From assembly GCA_963720805.1 (NCBI GenBank), contig CAVRGT010000007.1, positions 124,001 to 188,000 of the forward strand: DNA of 64,000 nucleotides, given 5' to 3'. A program made the position numbers and the translations under genes. The stretch is from VRUE01 sp963720805 (GTDB lineage: Bacteria; Actinomycetota; Thermoleophilia; Solirubrobacterales; 70-9). This document shows, piece by piece, positions 18,304 to 26,527 of this stretch. The first letter of the stretch is position 1; the number at the start of each line of letters is the position of its first letter. The notes below the pieces were generated by a model. The model did not search any database. It had not been told where the DNA came from and was given only the letters and a program-made list of their open reading frames with translations.

Positions 18304-19140
18304 GTGCGCCAGGATACCAAGATGCCTGCGGAAACAGAGGAATTCGCCGGCTCGATCGCATCGCCTGCCTCGGCGGTGGGCGACGGTGCCGCGGTCTCAA
18401 TCCGCGCCCTCGGCCACGCCTACGGCGAGCTGACGACGATCGAGCGGCTCGACCTCGAGCTGCCGGCCCACGGCGTGCTCGGCTTGGTCGGACCATCCGG
18501 CTGCGGCAAGTCGACGCTGCTCGAGCTGATCGCGGGGCTGCAGGAACCCTCGCGGGGGGAGCTCATGGTCGGCGGCGCCGTCGGCGCGACCGGGCGGCTC
18601 GCGCAATCTGCCTTGATGCCCCAGCGCGACCTGCTGTTGCCCTGGCTCTCGGCGATCGACAACGCGGCGCTGGCATTGCGCAACCGCGGTGTCCGCCGCG
18701 GTGAGGCCCGCGAGCAGGCCGCGCAACTCTTCGAGCGTTTCGGTCTGGCCGGCTTCGAGCGTGCCCGGCCCGGCGAGCTCTCCGGTGGCATGCGCCAGCG
18801 CGTCGCCTTCCTGCGCACCCTGATCGCCGGCAAGCCGCTGCTCGCGCTCGACGAGCCCTTCGCCTCGCTCGACGCGATCACGCGGGCGGAGATGCAGCAG
18901 TGGCTGGCCGGGGCGCTGAACACCGACCCGCGCACCACAGTGCTGGTCAGCCACGACATCGAGGAGGCGCTCTACCTCTGCGACAGCGTCGTCGTGCTCT
19001 CGGCCCGGCCGGCCCGCATGATTACCCGGCTGAGCGCCCCGGCGCCCAGGGCAACCAATCGCGACGAGGCCGTCACCGCCCCCGCCTTCGTCACCGTGCG
19101 CGAGCACGCGATGCAGGCCCTGCGGGACGGCGCCAGGTGA
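18304..19140 (+). CDS. ABC transporter ATP-binding protein (ThiZ/SsuB/TauB type)
   Basis: 278 residues from GTG 18304; ATG 18322 is an alternative that removes six residues. Walker A VGPSGCGKSTLLELIAG, Q-loop MPQRDLLLPW, signature LSGGMRQRVAFLR, Walker B LLALDEPFASLD and switch His SHDIEEALYL are all intact. It energises the permease and binding protein that follow. Coupling is tight: its stop overlaps the permease GTG (GTGA). The ATPase alone cannot separate nitrate/sulfonate from thiamine-precursor importers; the binding protein points to the latter. Confidence 0.93.
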   Translation: MRQDTKMPAETEEFAGSIASPASAVGDGAAVSIRALGHAYGELTTIERLDLELPAHGVLGLVGPSGCGKSTLLELIAGLQEPSRGELMVGGAVGATGRLAQSALMPQRDLLLPWLSAIDNAALALRNRGVRRGEAREQAAQLFERFGLAGFERARPGELSGGMRQRVAFLRTLIAGKPLLALDEPFASLDAITRAEMQQWLAGALNTDPRTTVLVSHDIEEALYLCDSVVVLSARPARMITRLSAPAPRATNRDEAVTAPAFVTVREHAMQALRDGAR

Positions 19141-19889
19141 GGCGTTGGCTCCTCCCCGCGTTGCTTCTGCTGGCCCTGATCGGTGCCTGGCAGCTCGCCG
19201 CCTCGAGCGGTGCCCTCGCCGACCTGCTCAAGCTCGAAAGCTACCTCGTCCCATCGCCGGCCGAAATCGCCGAATCGCTCTGGCAGAGCCGCTCGCTGCT
19301 GGCCGAAAACGCCTGGGTGACGCTGCGCGAGATGCTGCTCGGCCTGGGGATCGCGCTTCTGATCGGGACCGCGTTCGGCTTCGCCATGCGGCTCTCAGGA
19401 CTCGTCAAGGACACCTTCAACCCCCTGATCGTCAGCTCGCAGACGATCCCGATCGTCGCGGTCGCGCCGATCCTGCTGGTCTGGTTCGGCTTCGGGATCT
19501 GGCCCAAGGTCGCGGTCATCGCCCTGGTCTGCTTCTTCCCGGTCGCTGTCAGCGTCCTCGCCGGCCTCGGCTCCGTGGACCCGGAGGCGACGAAGATGAT
19601 GCGCACACTCGACGCCTCACGGATGCAGATCCTCGGGCGGGTGGAAACCCCAACGGCGCTTCCCTATTTCTTTACCGGCGCCAAGCTCGCCGCCGTCTGG
19701 GCGCCGATCGGAGCCGTCTTCGGCGAGTGGGTCGGCGCGGACTCGGGCCTGGGCCACCTGATCCTCCAAGACAACGCCCAACTCGAAACCGCCAGGGTCT
19801 TCGCCGCCGTCGCCATCCTCTCGGCCATGGCCCTCTCCCTCTTTGCTCTGCTCGCCCTCGCAGAGCGTCGCATCGTCACTTGGCGATAG
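19137..19889 (+). CDS. ABC transporter permease (ThiX/SsuC type)
   Basis: 250 residues starting at GTG 19137 within the stop of the ATPase gene. Six membrane helices, with the cytoplasmic EAA-type coupling loop at RTLDASRMQILGRVETPTAL. The central stretch VSSQTIPIVAVAPILLVWFG is typical of BPD_transp_1 permeases for pyrimidine precursors, taurine and sulfonates. It forms the channel of the importer encoded at 18304-20922. Confidence 0.92.
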   Translation: MRRWLLPALLLLALIGAWQLAASSGALADLLKLESYLVPSPAEIAESLWQSRSLLAENAWVTLREMLLGLGIALLIGTAFGFAMRLSGLVKDTFNPLIVSSQTIPIVAVAPILLVWFGFGIWPKVAVIALVCFFPVAVSVLAGLGSVDPEATKMMRTLDASRMQILGRVETPTALPYFFTGAKLAAVWAPIGAVFGEWVGADSGLGHLILQDNAQLETARVFAAVAILSAMALSLFALLALAERRIVTWR

Positions 19890-19899
19890 AAAGCAGGGG

Positions 19900-20922
19900 A
19901 TGAAGCGCGCCTCGATCCCGGCGGTCGCCCTGGCAGTCGCCCTGCTCGCCCTGGCGCTCGGCCTCGCCGCCTGCGGCGAGAAGAGCGAGGAACCGAGCGG
20001 CAAAACGGAAGCGCTCAGCCTCACCCTCGACTTCTACCCAAATCCCGACCACGCCGGGATCTACATGGCGCAGAAGCTCGGTTACTTCGAAGAAGCCGGG
20101 CTCGACGTCAAGATTCAGACTCCCTCGGACCCCGCCGCGCCGCTGAAGCTGCTCGCCGCCGGGCGCACCGACTTGGCGATCTCATACGAGCCCGAGCTGG
20201 TTCTGGCCCGCGAAAAGGGGCTCGGCATCAAGGCAGTGGCAGCGCTGGTCAACCGCCCGCTGACCTCGATGATCTGGCTGAAGAAATCCGGGGTACAGGG
20301 GATCGGTGGACTACGCGGCAAGACGATCGCCACGGCAGGGATCCCCTACCAGGACGCCTACCTGAAGACGATTCTCGCGCGGGCCAAGCTGTCGCCCTCT
20401 GAGGTCAAGGCGGTCAACGTCGGCTTCGGCCTGCTGCCGGCCCTGCTTGGCGGCAAGGCCGAGGCGATGCTCGGCGGCTTCAGCAACGTCGAGGGCGTCG
20501 ACCTGAGGTTGCGCGGCGCCGAGCCGGTCGTCACCCCGGTCGACAAGCTCGGGGTGCCGACCTACGACGAGTTGGTGCTGGCCGCGCAGGGCAAGCGACT
20601 GCGGGAAGACCCGGAGGCGATCAGGCTCTTCATCGCGGCGCTGGCGCGCGGCACCGCGGCAGCGGCGGCAAACCCGAAGGCAGCCGCGAATGCACTGCTG
20701 GAAGCGAACCCCGACCTCGATCCAAAACTGACCCGGGCCGAGCTCGCCGCGACCCTTCCCCTGCTCGACCCACCGCGCGGCAAGAAGCCCTACGGCTACA
20801 TGGATCCGGCCCTTTGGGGCGAGTTCATCGGCTGGATGCGAGACAACGAACTGATCGGCGGCCTGCCGACCGCATCCAGCCTGCTCAGCAACGACTACCT
20901 GCCGGGCGCGATTCCCGAATAG
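19900..20922 (+). CDS. ABC transporter substrate-binding lipoprotein, ThiY/NMT1-like
   Basis: 340 residues from ATG 19900. A signal peptide ends in the lipobox GLAACGEK. The mature protein starts LTLDFYPNPDHAGIYMAQKL and has GRTDLAISYEPELVLAREKG, the pattern of the THI5/NMT1-like ThiY group that binds formylaminopyrimidine-type thiamine precursors. With the two upstream genes it makes a complete importer. No TPP riboswitch was found ahead of the operon, so control may instead run through the inverted repeat at 18277. Taurine or sulfonate as substrate is a weaker alternative, prompted by the neighbouring TauE/SafE gene. Confidence 0.9.
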   Translation: MKRASIPAVALAVALLALALGLAACGEKSEEPSGKTEALSLTLDFYPNPDHAGIYMAQKLGYFEEAGLDVKIQTPSDPAAPLKLLAAGRTDLAISYEPELVLAREKGLGIKAVAALVNRPLTSMIWLKKSGVQGIGGLRGKTIATAGIPYQDAYLKTILARAKLSPSEVKAVNVGFGLLPALLGGKAEAMLGGFSNVEGVDLRLRGAEPVVTPVDKLGVPTYDELVLAAQGKRLREDPEAIRLFIAALARGTAAAAANPKAAANALLEANPDLDPKLTRAELAATLPLLDPPRGKKPYGYMDPALWGEFIGWMRDNELIGGLPTASSLLSNDYLPGAIPE

Positions 20923-23189
20923 AGCGGCGCCCCTTCGCTGAGCAGGGCGGAGATCTTCTCCGCCGGCAGCGCTCGCGAGAAGAGGTGGCCCTGGGCGTAG
21001 TCGCAGTCGAGCCGGGTCAGCTCGAGCATCTGCGGCTCGTTCTCGACCCCCTCGGCGATGACGTCGAGTGAGAGCGCCCGGGCCATGCCGATGATCGCCT
21101 CGACGATCGCGGTGCGCTCCTGTTCCACCCCGAGCGCGTCGACGAAGGAGCGATCGATCTTCAGCGCGTCGAAGGGGAAGCGGTTGAGGTAGGCGAGCGA
21201 GGAGTAGCCGGTGCCGAAATCGTCGAGGACGAGGCCGACCCCAAGCTCGCTGAGGGCTTCCAGCGTGGCGGTCGCCGTCGCCGACTCCTCGACCAGGACG
21301 CTCTCGGTCACCTCGAGCCGCAGGTGCACCGGGTCGAGACCGCTGCTGCCGAGGATCTCGCCGATCGATTTGGCCAGCTCGCGGTTGGTCACCTGCCGCG
21401 CCGAGAGGTTGACCGAGACGTCGAAGGGGCGCTGGTCGGGACGCAGCTGGTGCCACTCGAGCACCTGGCGACAGGCGCTTTCCTGCACCCAGCGCCCGAT
21501 CGGCTCGATCAGACCGCTGGCCTCGGCGATCGGGACGAAATCGCCGGGATCGAGCAGGCCGCGCTCGGGGTGGCGCCAACGCACCAATGCCTCGAGGCCG
21601 GTGATCTCACCACTGCGCAGGGCGATCAGCGGCTGGTAGTGGAGCTCGAGCTCGTTGCGCTCGAGCGCCTGGCGCAGCTCGCGCTCAACCTCCAGCCGGC
21701 GCAGGGCGCCGGCCCGCATCTCGGCATCGAAGAGCTCGCAGCGAGCGCGGCCGCGCTCCTTGGCCCGGTACATCGCGGCATCGGCGTCGCGGATCAGCAG
21801 GTCGGCGTCGATCGGCTCACGGGTAGAGGGCCGCGCCACCGCAATGCCAACGCTGGCGCTGACAAAGTGATCGACACCTCCCATCGCGTAGGGCTCGGCA
21901 AAGGCGGCGGCGATGCGGTCGGCGATCGCGACCGCCTCATCCTCGTCGGCGAGCCGGTCGACGAGGATGCCGAACTCATCGCCGCCGAAGCGGGCGACGA
22001 TGTCTCCCGGGCGCAGGTGAGCGCGCAGCCGCGGCGCCACGGCGCGCAGCAGCTCGTCGCCGGCGTGGTGGCCCATGCTGTCGTTGATCAGCTTGAAGTT
22101 GTCGAGGTCGAGGAAGAGGATCCCAACCGGCGAGCCCGAGACGGTGCTGCGCTTGAGCGCGTCTCCCAGCGAGTCGACGAAGCTGAGCCGGTTGGGCAGG
22201 CCGGTGAGCGGATCGTGCAGGACGCGGTGGCGCAATGCCTGATCGGTTGCGTGGCGCTCGATTGCATCGGCGAGCACGTTCGCCGAGGCCTGCACGAAGT
22301 GCACGTCCTGCGGGGTGAACCGGTTCGGCTCGGTGGAGTGGATGTCGAGCACGCCGAAGGGCTGGGCCTTACCGTCGATCGGTACGGCGAGGCTGCTGCG
22401 TACGTCCATTACCCGCAGCGCCGGGGGCATCGAGAAGCGCCGCTCCGAGGACCAGTCGTCGACGATCACGTGCAGGCGCGAGTCAAGCGCCGCACCGGCG
22501 TGCGAATCGCGGGCGGCCGAGGCGCGGGCGGCACCGACGACCCGATCCTCCAGCCCGGCGCGCAGGCCGAGACGGCGGCCGTCGCGGCCCACCTCCCAGA
22601 TGCAGGCGGCGTGCACGCCCTCGATCTCCTGCAGCAGCGAGACCGCCTCCTGCATCAGGCCGTCGGGGTCGCCGTCCTGCAGGGCGCGGCCGCCGAGCTG
22701 CGCCACCGCTGCCTGCTGGGCGGCGGCTCGCTGCAGCTCCTGCTCGGCGTTCTTGCGCTCGGTGATGTCGTAGAGGACGCCGTGCCAGACCGGCGTACCC
22801 GCCTCGTCGGGCTCGAGCACGGCCTCGTCGAGGATCCAGACGACGCGGCCGTCGCGGGTGACCATGCGGTAGTCGACCGGTGGCGGGTTGCGGGTGCCGA
22901 TCGTCTGGCGCGACTCCTGGGCCAGCGCCCGCTCACGGTCGTCGGGGTGCAGGAGGCGCGCCCAGAGGCCGGGGTCGGCGAGCCATTCCTCGGGCGTGTA
23001 GCCGAGGATCTCCTCGACCTGGGGGCTGACGTAGCGCCAGCGGCCGTTCTCGCCAAGCTCTGAGGCGTAGACGATCGCCGGCAGTCGCTCGACCAGGCGG
23101 CGGTAATCTTCGCCACCTGCCGAGATCTGGTCGAGAAACTCGTTGACGCGTTTGTCGGGCCACGGTCCGCCCCGCTTCGAACTCTCCAT
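20895..23189 (-). CDS. PAS-GAF-GGDEF-EAL cyclic-di-GMP turnover protein
   Basis: 764 residues from ATG 23187-23189. Order: PAS with PAC (about 30-150; WRYVSPQVEEILGYTPEEWL), GAF (about 165-320), GGDEF (about 335-490; intact FGGDEFG active site), EAL (about 505-755; GLEALVRW, DDFGTGYSS and AEGVEN all present). Both catalytic signatures are complete, so it may make and degrade c-di-GMP, or one domain may regulate the other. There is no membrane helix, so it should sense an intracellular ligand. Its 3' end overlaps the convergent thiY-like gene by 28 bases. Confidence 0.95.
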   Translation of the reverse strand: MESSKRGGPWPDKRVNEFLDQISAGGEDYRRLVERLPAIVYASELGENGRWRYVSPQVEEILGYTPEEWLADPGLWARLLHPDDRERALAQESRQTIGTRNPPPVDYRMVTRDGRVVWILDEAVLEPDEAGTPVWHGVLYDITERKNAEQELQRAAAQQAAVAQLGGRALQDGDPDGLMQEAVSLLQEIEGVHAACIWEVGRDGRRLGLRAGLEDRVVGAARASAARDSHAGAALDSRLHVIVDDWSSERRFSMPPALRVMDVRSSLAVPIDGKAQPFGVLDIHSTEPNRFTPQDVHFVQASANVLADAIERHATDQALRHRVLHDPLTGLPNRLSFVDSLGDALKRSTVSGSPVGILFLDLDNFKLINDSMGHHAGDELLRAVAPRLRAHLRPGDIVARFGGDEFGILVDRLADEDEAVAIADRIAAAFAEPYAMGGVDHFVSASVGIAVARPSTREPIDADLLIRDADAAMYRAKERGRARCELFDAEMRAGALRRLEVERELRQALERNELELHYQPLIALRSGEITGLEALVRWRHPERGLLDPGDFVPIAEASGLIEPIGRWVQESACRQVLEWHQLRPDQRPFDVSVNLSARQVTNRELAKSIGEILGSSGLDPVHLRLEVTESVLVEESATATATLEALSELGVGLVLDDFGTGYSSLAYLNRFPFDALKIDRSFVDALGVEQERTAIVEAIIGMARALSLDVIAEGVENEPQMLELTRLDCDYAQGHLFSRALPAEKISALLSEGAPLYSGIAPGR

Positions 23190-23244
23190 TTGCTCGCTTA
23201 TCGACCGTAGCCACGCACGCTTGAGTTCGGCCGTCGATGTCCCT

Positions 23245-24144
23245 CTATAGGCCGACCGTCCAGGCGCCCGCCAGGCCCCGGAATGGCGCGTAGGGAGCGT
23301 AGAACTCCTCCACCTCCTCAACCGTCGCGCGGCGGCCGAGCCGGGCCAGGCGACCGACCAGCTTGAGGTAGATCAGATCGCCGGCGGGAAGCGAGTCGGG
23401 ATCGCCGCGACCGAAGAGACCGAGGCACTGCACGGTCCAGGGACCGATCTCGCGGACCCGCAGCAGGCGGCGATCGGCTGCCGGCTGTTCAAGCTCGCAG
23501 CGACCGCCCGCGACCTGTCCGGCGACCGCGCGCAGGGCGATCGCGCGTTTGAGCGCCAATCCCATCGACTCCAGTTCGACCGGTGCGCGGCCCGCGATCA
23601 GGCCGGCGGTGGGGACATCACGCAGACCTTCGTTGCGGGGCCCGAGCCGCGGGCCCCAGCGACCGACCATGCGGCGCTGGATGCGGGCGGCCCGGCCGGT
23701 CTCGATCAGCTGCTTGACCACCGCCCAGGCAAGTGCCTCCCAGGGCCAGGGCCGGCGGCGCGGGCGCAGGTGGGGACGGCGTCGCAACAGCGGCCCCAGC
23801 AGCGGGTCGCGCTTGAAGCGACGGTAGAACTCACTGAGATCGTCGTCGACCGCAAGGGCGAAGCGCATCCGCTCCAGCGCCAGCTCCAGCTCAGCCGGGC
23901 CGGCTTCACGATCGGGTGCCGGCATCGCCGACCCGGGCACGGCGATCGTCCCGGGGTCGAGCGCCTCGGCCCGCAGCGAGACCCGGTCCTTGCCCGGTTC
24001 CCAGGCCCGCACCAGGACGGGGCTGCCGTCGACGTGCAGGAGCCGGGAAGCGACCCCGCGCTCCACCCGCATCGTCCCGTCCTCGCTGCTGTATCCCGGC
24101 AAGCGAAAGGGAGAGGGCGGCCGCACCTCTACCTCAAGGCTCAC
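23245..24144 (-). CDS. DNA-3-methyladenine glycosylase II (AlkA-like)
   Basis: 299 residues. The C-terminal half has the helix-hairpin-helix and catalytic loop VREIGPWTVQCLGLFGRG then DSLPAGDLIYLK, where the Asp of PAGD is the expected catalytic residue of HhH-GPD glycosylases. The segment PWEALAWAVVKQLI is the usual AlkA core helix. The N-terminal ~100 residues are a divergent AlkA-N type beta domain. It excises alkylated bases in base-excision repair. Start ATG 24142-24144 overlaps the stop of the small upstream gene (ATGA). Confidence 0.88.
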   Translation of the reverse strand: MSLEVEVRPPSPFRLPGYSSEDGTMRVERGVASRLLHVDGSPVLVRAWEPGKDRVSLRAEALDPGTIAVPGSAMPAPDREAGPAELELALERMRFALAVDDDLSEFYRRFKRDPLLGPLLRRRPHLRPRRRPWPWEALAWAVVKQLIETGRAARIQRRMVGRWGPRLGPRNEGLRDVPTAGLIAGRAPVELESMGLALKRAIALRAVAGQVAGGRCELEQPAADRRLLRVREIGPWTVQCLGLFGRGDPDSLPAGDLIYLKLVGRLARLGRRATVEEVEEFYAPYAPFRGLAGAWTVGL

Positions 24145-24407
24145 CGACCCAGCAGGTGGACGTCGACCAGAAAGGAGCGGCTGGCAACGACGTTGGGGCG
24201 TTCGCGGCGGGAAAGACGGCGTGGACTCCGTTTACGGCCGGCGACGGCGGTCACCGCCCGCACCGCCGCCACGGTCGCGGCACCCGCAAGCACCCCACCG
24301 GCAGCAGCAACCACCGCGGTCCGCGCCTCGCTGCGCACCGGCAGCGGAGCGGCACTCTCACCCGGAACGACCCGAACCGAAACCGCCTCTAGCTCCATAT
24401 CGCTCAC
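24141..24407 (-). CDS. Small membrane-associated protein, function unknown
   Basis: 88 residues (ATG 24405-24407; an in-frame ATG three codons on is an alternative). One hydrophobic Ala/Val segment (AVVAAAGGVLAGAATVAAV) is followed by a basic stretch (GRKRSPRRLSRRERP) and VVASRSFLVDVHLLGR. It is coupled to the glycosylase by a 4-base overlap. No family recognised. Confidence 0.6.
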   Translation of the reverse strand: MSDMELEAVSVRVVPGESAAPLPVRSEARTAVVAAAGGVLAGAATVAAVRAVTAVAGRKRSPRRLSRRERPNVVASRSFLVDVHLLGR

Positions 24408-24660
24408 CCAGCCGACCTTAACGATGCTCCCGGCGGGCGCACGGAAGCAAGCCGCACCTTGCGCGGATCGAGGGGTTCTGGCGGACTAAGCGGGGCAGTG
24501 GCACCATTCCGTCAGGCGCCAAATGGCGCGCTCCGCTTGGCTCAGCCGGACAACAATGGTTTTTTGGGCACCATGGATATGCAGTTTTTACGATTATTCC
24601 TCGCTACGCCTTTGCTTATGGGCTATTCTCTTGCACCATATATATGAGTTTTTTACGATA
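24408..24660. other. AT-rich leader ahead of the AbiE pair
   Basis: No convincing gene. The first ~130 bases match the local GC content; from about 24550 the sequence becomes conspicuously AT-rich, up to the AbiEi start at 24661. This marks the left edge of an acquired defence gene pair and probably holds its promoter. Confidence 0.55.
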
Positions 24661-25482
24661 ATGGCAGCGCAAGCAAGAAAGAGAAATGCAATCGTTTCCC
24701 ATCTGCGACGGGAGGGGCGAGACTCCTTGTCGCTGACGAATGATGCCGTCTGGCTGAAGGAGATCACGCCAAATCCGGCGCGCCTTCTGGCCGACATAGC
24801 CCAGAAGGGCTACGCGCATCGGCTGCAGGCCGGGCGCTATCTGGTCGAGCTCGAAGGGGCAGGACCTCAAGAAATGCCTTTGGTGGAGGCGCTGGAGCCC
24901 CTCGCGGCGACGCTCCTGGACAAGATGCGCGTGCCCTACTACCTCTCCTGGCATACGGCGCTCTACCACTACGGGCTCTTGGAGCAGCAGGCGACGCGGA
25001 TCTTTTGCGGCATCCCTCGGCAGAAGAAGTCGGTCCGCTTCGGCAACTTTGAGGTGCGCTTCATCAAAGTCAGCCGTGACAGCTTTTTCGGCATTGAACC
25101 GGCGATCGGATTCGAACAGCCGGTCGTGATGGCGAACGTCGAGAAGGCGTTGCTCGATTCCCTGAGTCGGCCCGATCTGACCGGCACCTTCCCGACTGTA
25201 ATCGGGGCCTTCGAGTCCGCGGTCAACAGAGGGCTCGTGGACGGCGAAAAGCTCGCCGCCTATACGACTCAGCTCGGAAGCCAGGCGCTCACCCGCCGCG
25301 TCGGCTTCTTGATGGACCGCTACGAACTCGACGGTTCCGCGCCCCTGCTCGGACAGATCGGGCCGAGACGGCGCCTGGAGGCGTTCAGGCCCGGAGACGA
25401 TCGGGATCATGGGGTGGTCGACGAGAAGTGGCGACTTCGGGTGCCACCCCGGATCCTGGCCACCGCCGAGAATCCCAAGTGA
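24661..25482 (+). CDS. AbiEi-type antitoxin / transcriptional repressor
   Basis: 273 residues from ATG 24661. The N-terminal winged helix (about 1-70) runs through DAVWLKEITPNPARLLADIA, and the following domain (YYLSWHTALYHYGLLEQQ, then RDSFFGIEPAIGFEQP and ANVEKALLDSLSRPD) matches the AbiEi antitoxin family. In known AbiE systems it binds the operon promoter and counters the nucleotidyltransferase toxin without stable contact (type IV toxin-antitoxin). It overlaps the toxin gene by four bases (GTGA). Unlike its neighbours, its 5' flank is AT-rich. Confidence 0.85.
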   Translation: MAAQARKRNAIVSHLRREGRDSLSLTNDAVWLKEITPNPARLLADIAQKGYAHRLQAGRYLVELEGAGPQEMPLVEALEPLAATLLDKMRVPYYLSWHTALYHYGLLEQQATRIFCGIPRQKKSVRFGNFEVRFIKVSRDSFFGIEPAIGFEQPVVMANVEKALLDSLSRPDLTGTFPTVIGAFESAVNRGLVDGEKLAAYTTQLGSQALTRRVGFLMDRYELDGSAPLLGQIGPRRRLEAFRPGDDRDHGVVDEKWRLRVPPRILATAENPK

Positions 25483-26396
25483 GCTTCACGACTCCACAAC
25501 TGGTCAACGGCTACGCCCGGAGCACCGGGCTGACGCCTCCCCAGGTGATGCAGCTGGTCGCGCGCTGCGCGCTGGTCAAGCATTTGTCCGAGACCTACGG
25601 CGACCGGTTCGTCCTCAAGGGCGGCGCACTGCTCTACCACGTCTACGGCACGAATCGGGTCTCACTGCTGGATACCGACTTCGCCGAGGTTGAGACCAAG
25701 GGGACGCCCAACCCTGACGAGATCGAGAAAGAGATCGCCTTTACCGACCCGGACAACGGCTACAGCCTGAAGACCACGCCAAACGGGACGTGGACCGAGC
25801 GCGGAAACCTGGTGAAGGGGCAGAACCTGACGTTCACGCTGGAGACCTTCGGGCCGGGCCGGCCTCAGACGGGCAGGGCAAACATCTCCGTCGCCTTCCG
25901 AAAAAGCGAGCGCAAGGACACGCCCGAGCAACAGCTCACTTTCGACCCCGACGGCCTCCTGACCGACAACACTCCGTTTCCCATCAGCGGTCTGACCCTC
26001 ACCGAGGCCGCCGCCGAGAAGATCCTGGCCTGGTGCCTGAAAGAGGAATCTTTCAAGCACTTTGGCGATCTTGCCCTCCTCGCACGTGACCACCCGATCG
26101 CCATCGACCGGAATCGCGCGATCGAACTCGTCGCAGCGAAGTTCGGGGACGAGAAAAAGGCGCCGGAGACCAAGGGCCTATATAACGGCCTTGATTCCCC
26201 GGCCGACCTGGTGCCGCGCTTCCTTGACGACCAACGCCTCACCGAGCTGCGATCGACCTGGACAGCTGGGATCGGCACTCGCATCTGGCTGCGTCCCAAC
26301 GAGCGACGAGTTGCCCGTTCAATCGTGGACCCGGCAAACGTCGAGGCACTCGTCCGCGAGTACTGGGGTGAGGCGGTCGAGCAACTAGGCGTCTAG
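25479..26396 (+). CDS. AbiEii/AbiGii-type nucleotidyltransferase toxin
   Basis: 305 residues from GTG 25479, inside the antitoxin stop. The nucleotidyltransferase motif FVLKGGALLYHVYGTNRVSL is followed by LDTDF, giving the G-G...D-x-D metal site of the AbiEii superfamily. The C-terminal part has the usual helical segment with AAAEKILAWCLKEESFKHFG and DLALLARD. Such toxins transfer nucleotides, in characterised cases to tRNA acceptor ends, halting growth on phage infection. It forms one operon with the AbiEi gene. A palindromic element follows 9 bases after the stop. Confidence 0.88.
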   Translation: MSFTTPQLVNGYARSTGLTPPQVMQLVARCALVKHLSETYGDRFVLKGGALLYHVYGTNRVSLLDTDFAEVETKGTPNPDEIEKEIAFTDPDNGYSLKTTPNGTWTERGNLVKGQNLTFTLETFGPGRPQTGRANISVAFRKSERKDTPEQQLTFDPDGLLTDNTPFPISGLTLTEAAAEKILAWCLKEESFKHFGDLALLARDHPIAIDRNRAIELVAAKFGDEKKAPETKGLYNGLDSPADLVPRFLDDQRLTELRSTWTAGIGTRIWLRPNERRVARSIVDPANVEALVREYWGEAVEQLGV

Positions 26397-26405
26397 CGCT
26401 GGACC

Positions 26406-26527
26406 CTGACGGACTCTCCCGGCAGGGGTGGAGCGTCTTGCACTTTTTGGGCGCCCACCTTGCGGCGCCAGCAGGACACGCACCACCCAAAAAGTTAAGC
26501 GGAACCCCTGTCGGGAGAGTCCGTCAG
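26406..26527. repeat. Palindromic element copy 1 (conserved core, private arms)
   Basis: Outer arms of 24 bases at 26406-26429 and 26504-26527 pair with one mismatch (CTGACGGACTCTCCCGGCAG on the left). Inside lies the shared core: GCGTCTTGCACTTTTTGGG at ~26433-26451 and CCCAAAAAGTTAAGCGG at 26486-26502, themselves containing the inverted repeat CTTTTTGGG/CCCAAAAAG. Core identity with copy 2 (29554, opposite strand) is very high, yet the outermost arms are unrelated. The right half codes the last residues and TAA stop of the acyltransferase gene at 26495. Confidence 0.85.

Noticed and set aside
21324..23063. 579-codon open frame opposite the GGDEF-EAL gene
   Set aside because: Repetitive Val/Gly/Asp-rich shadow without domain signal.
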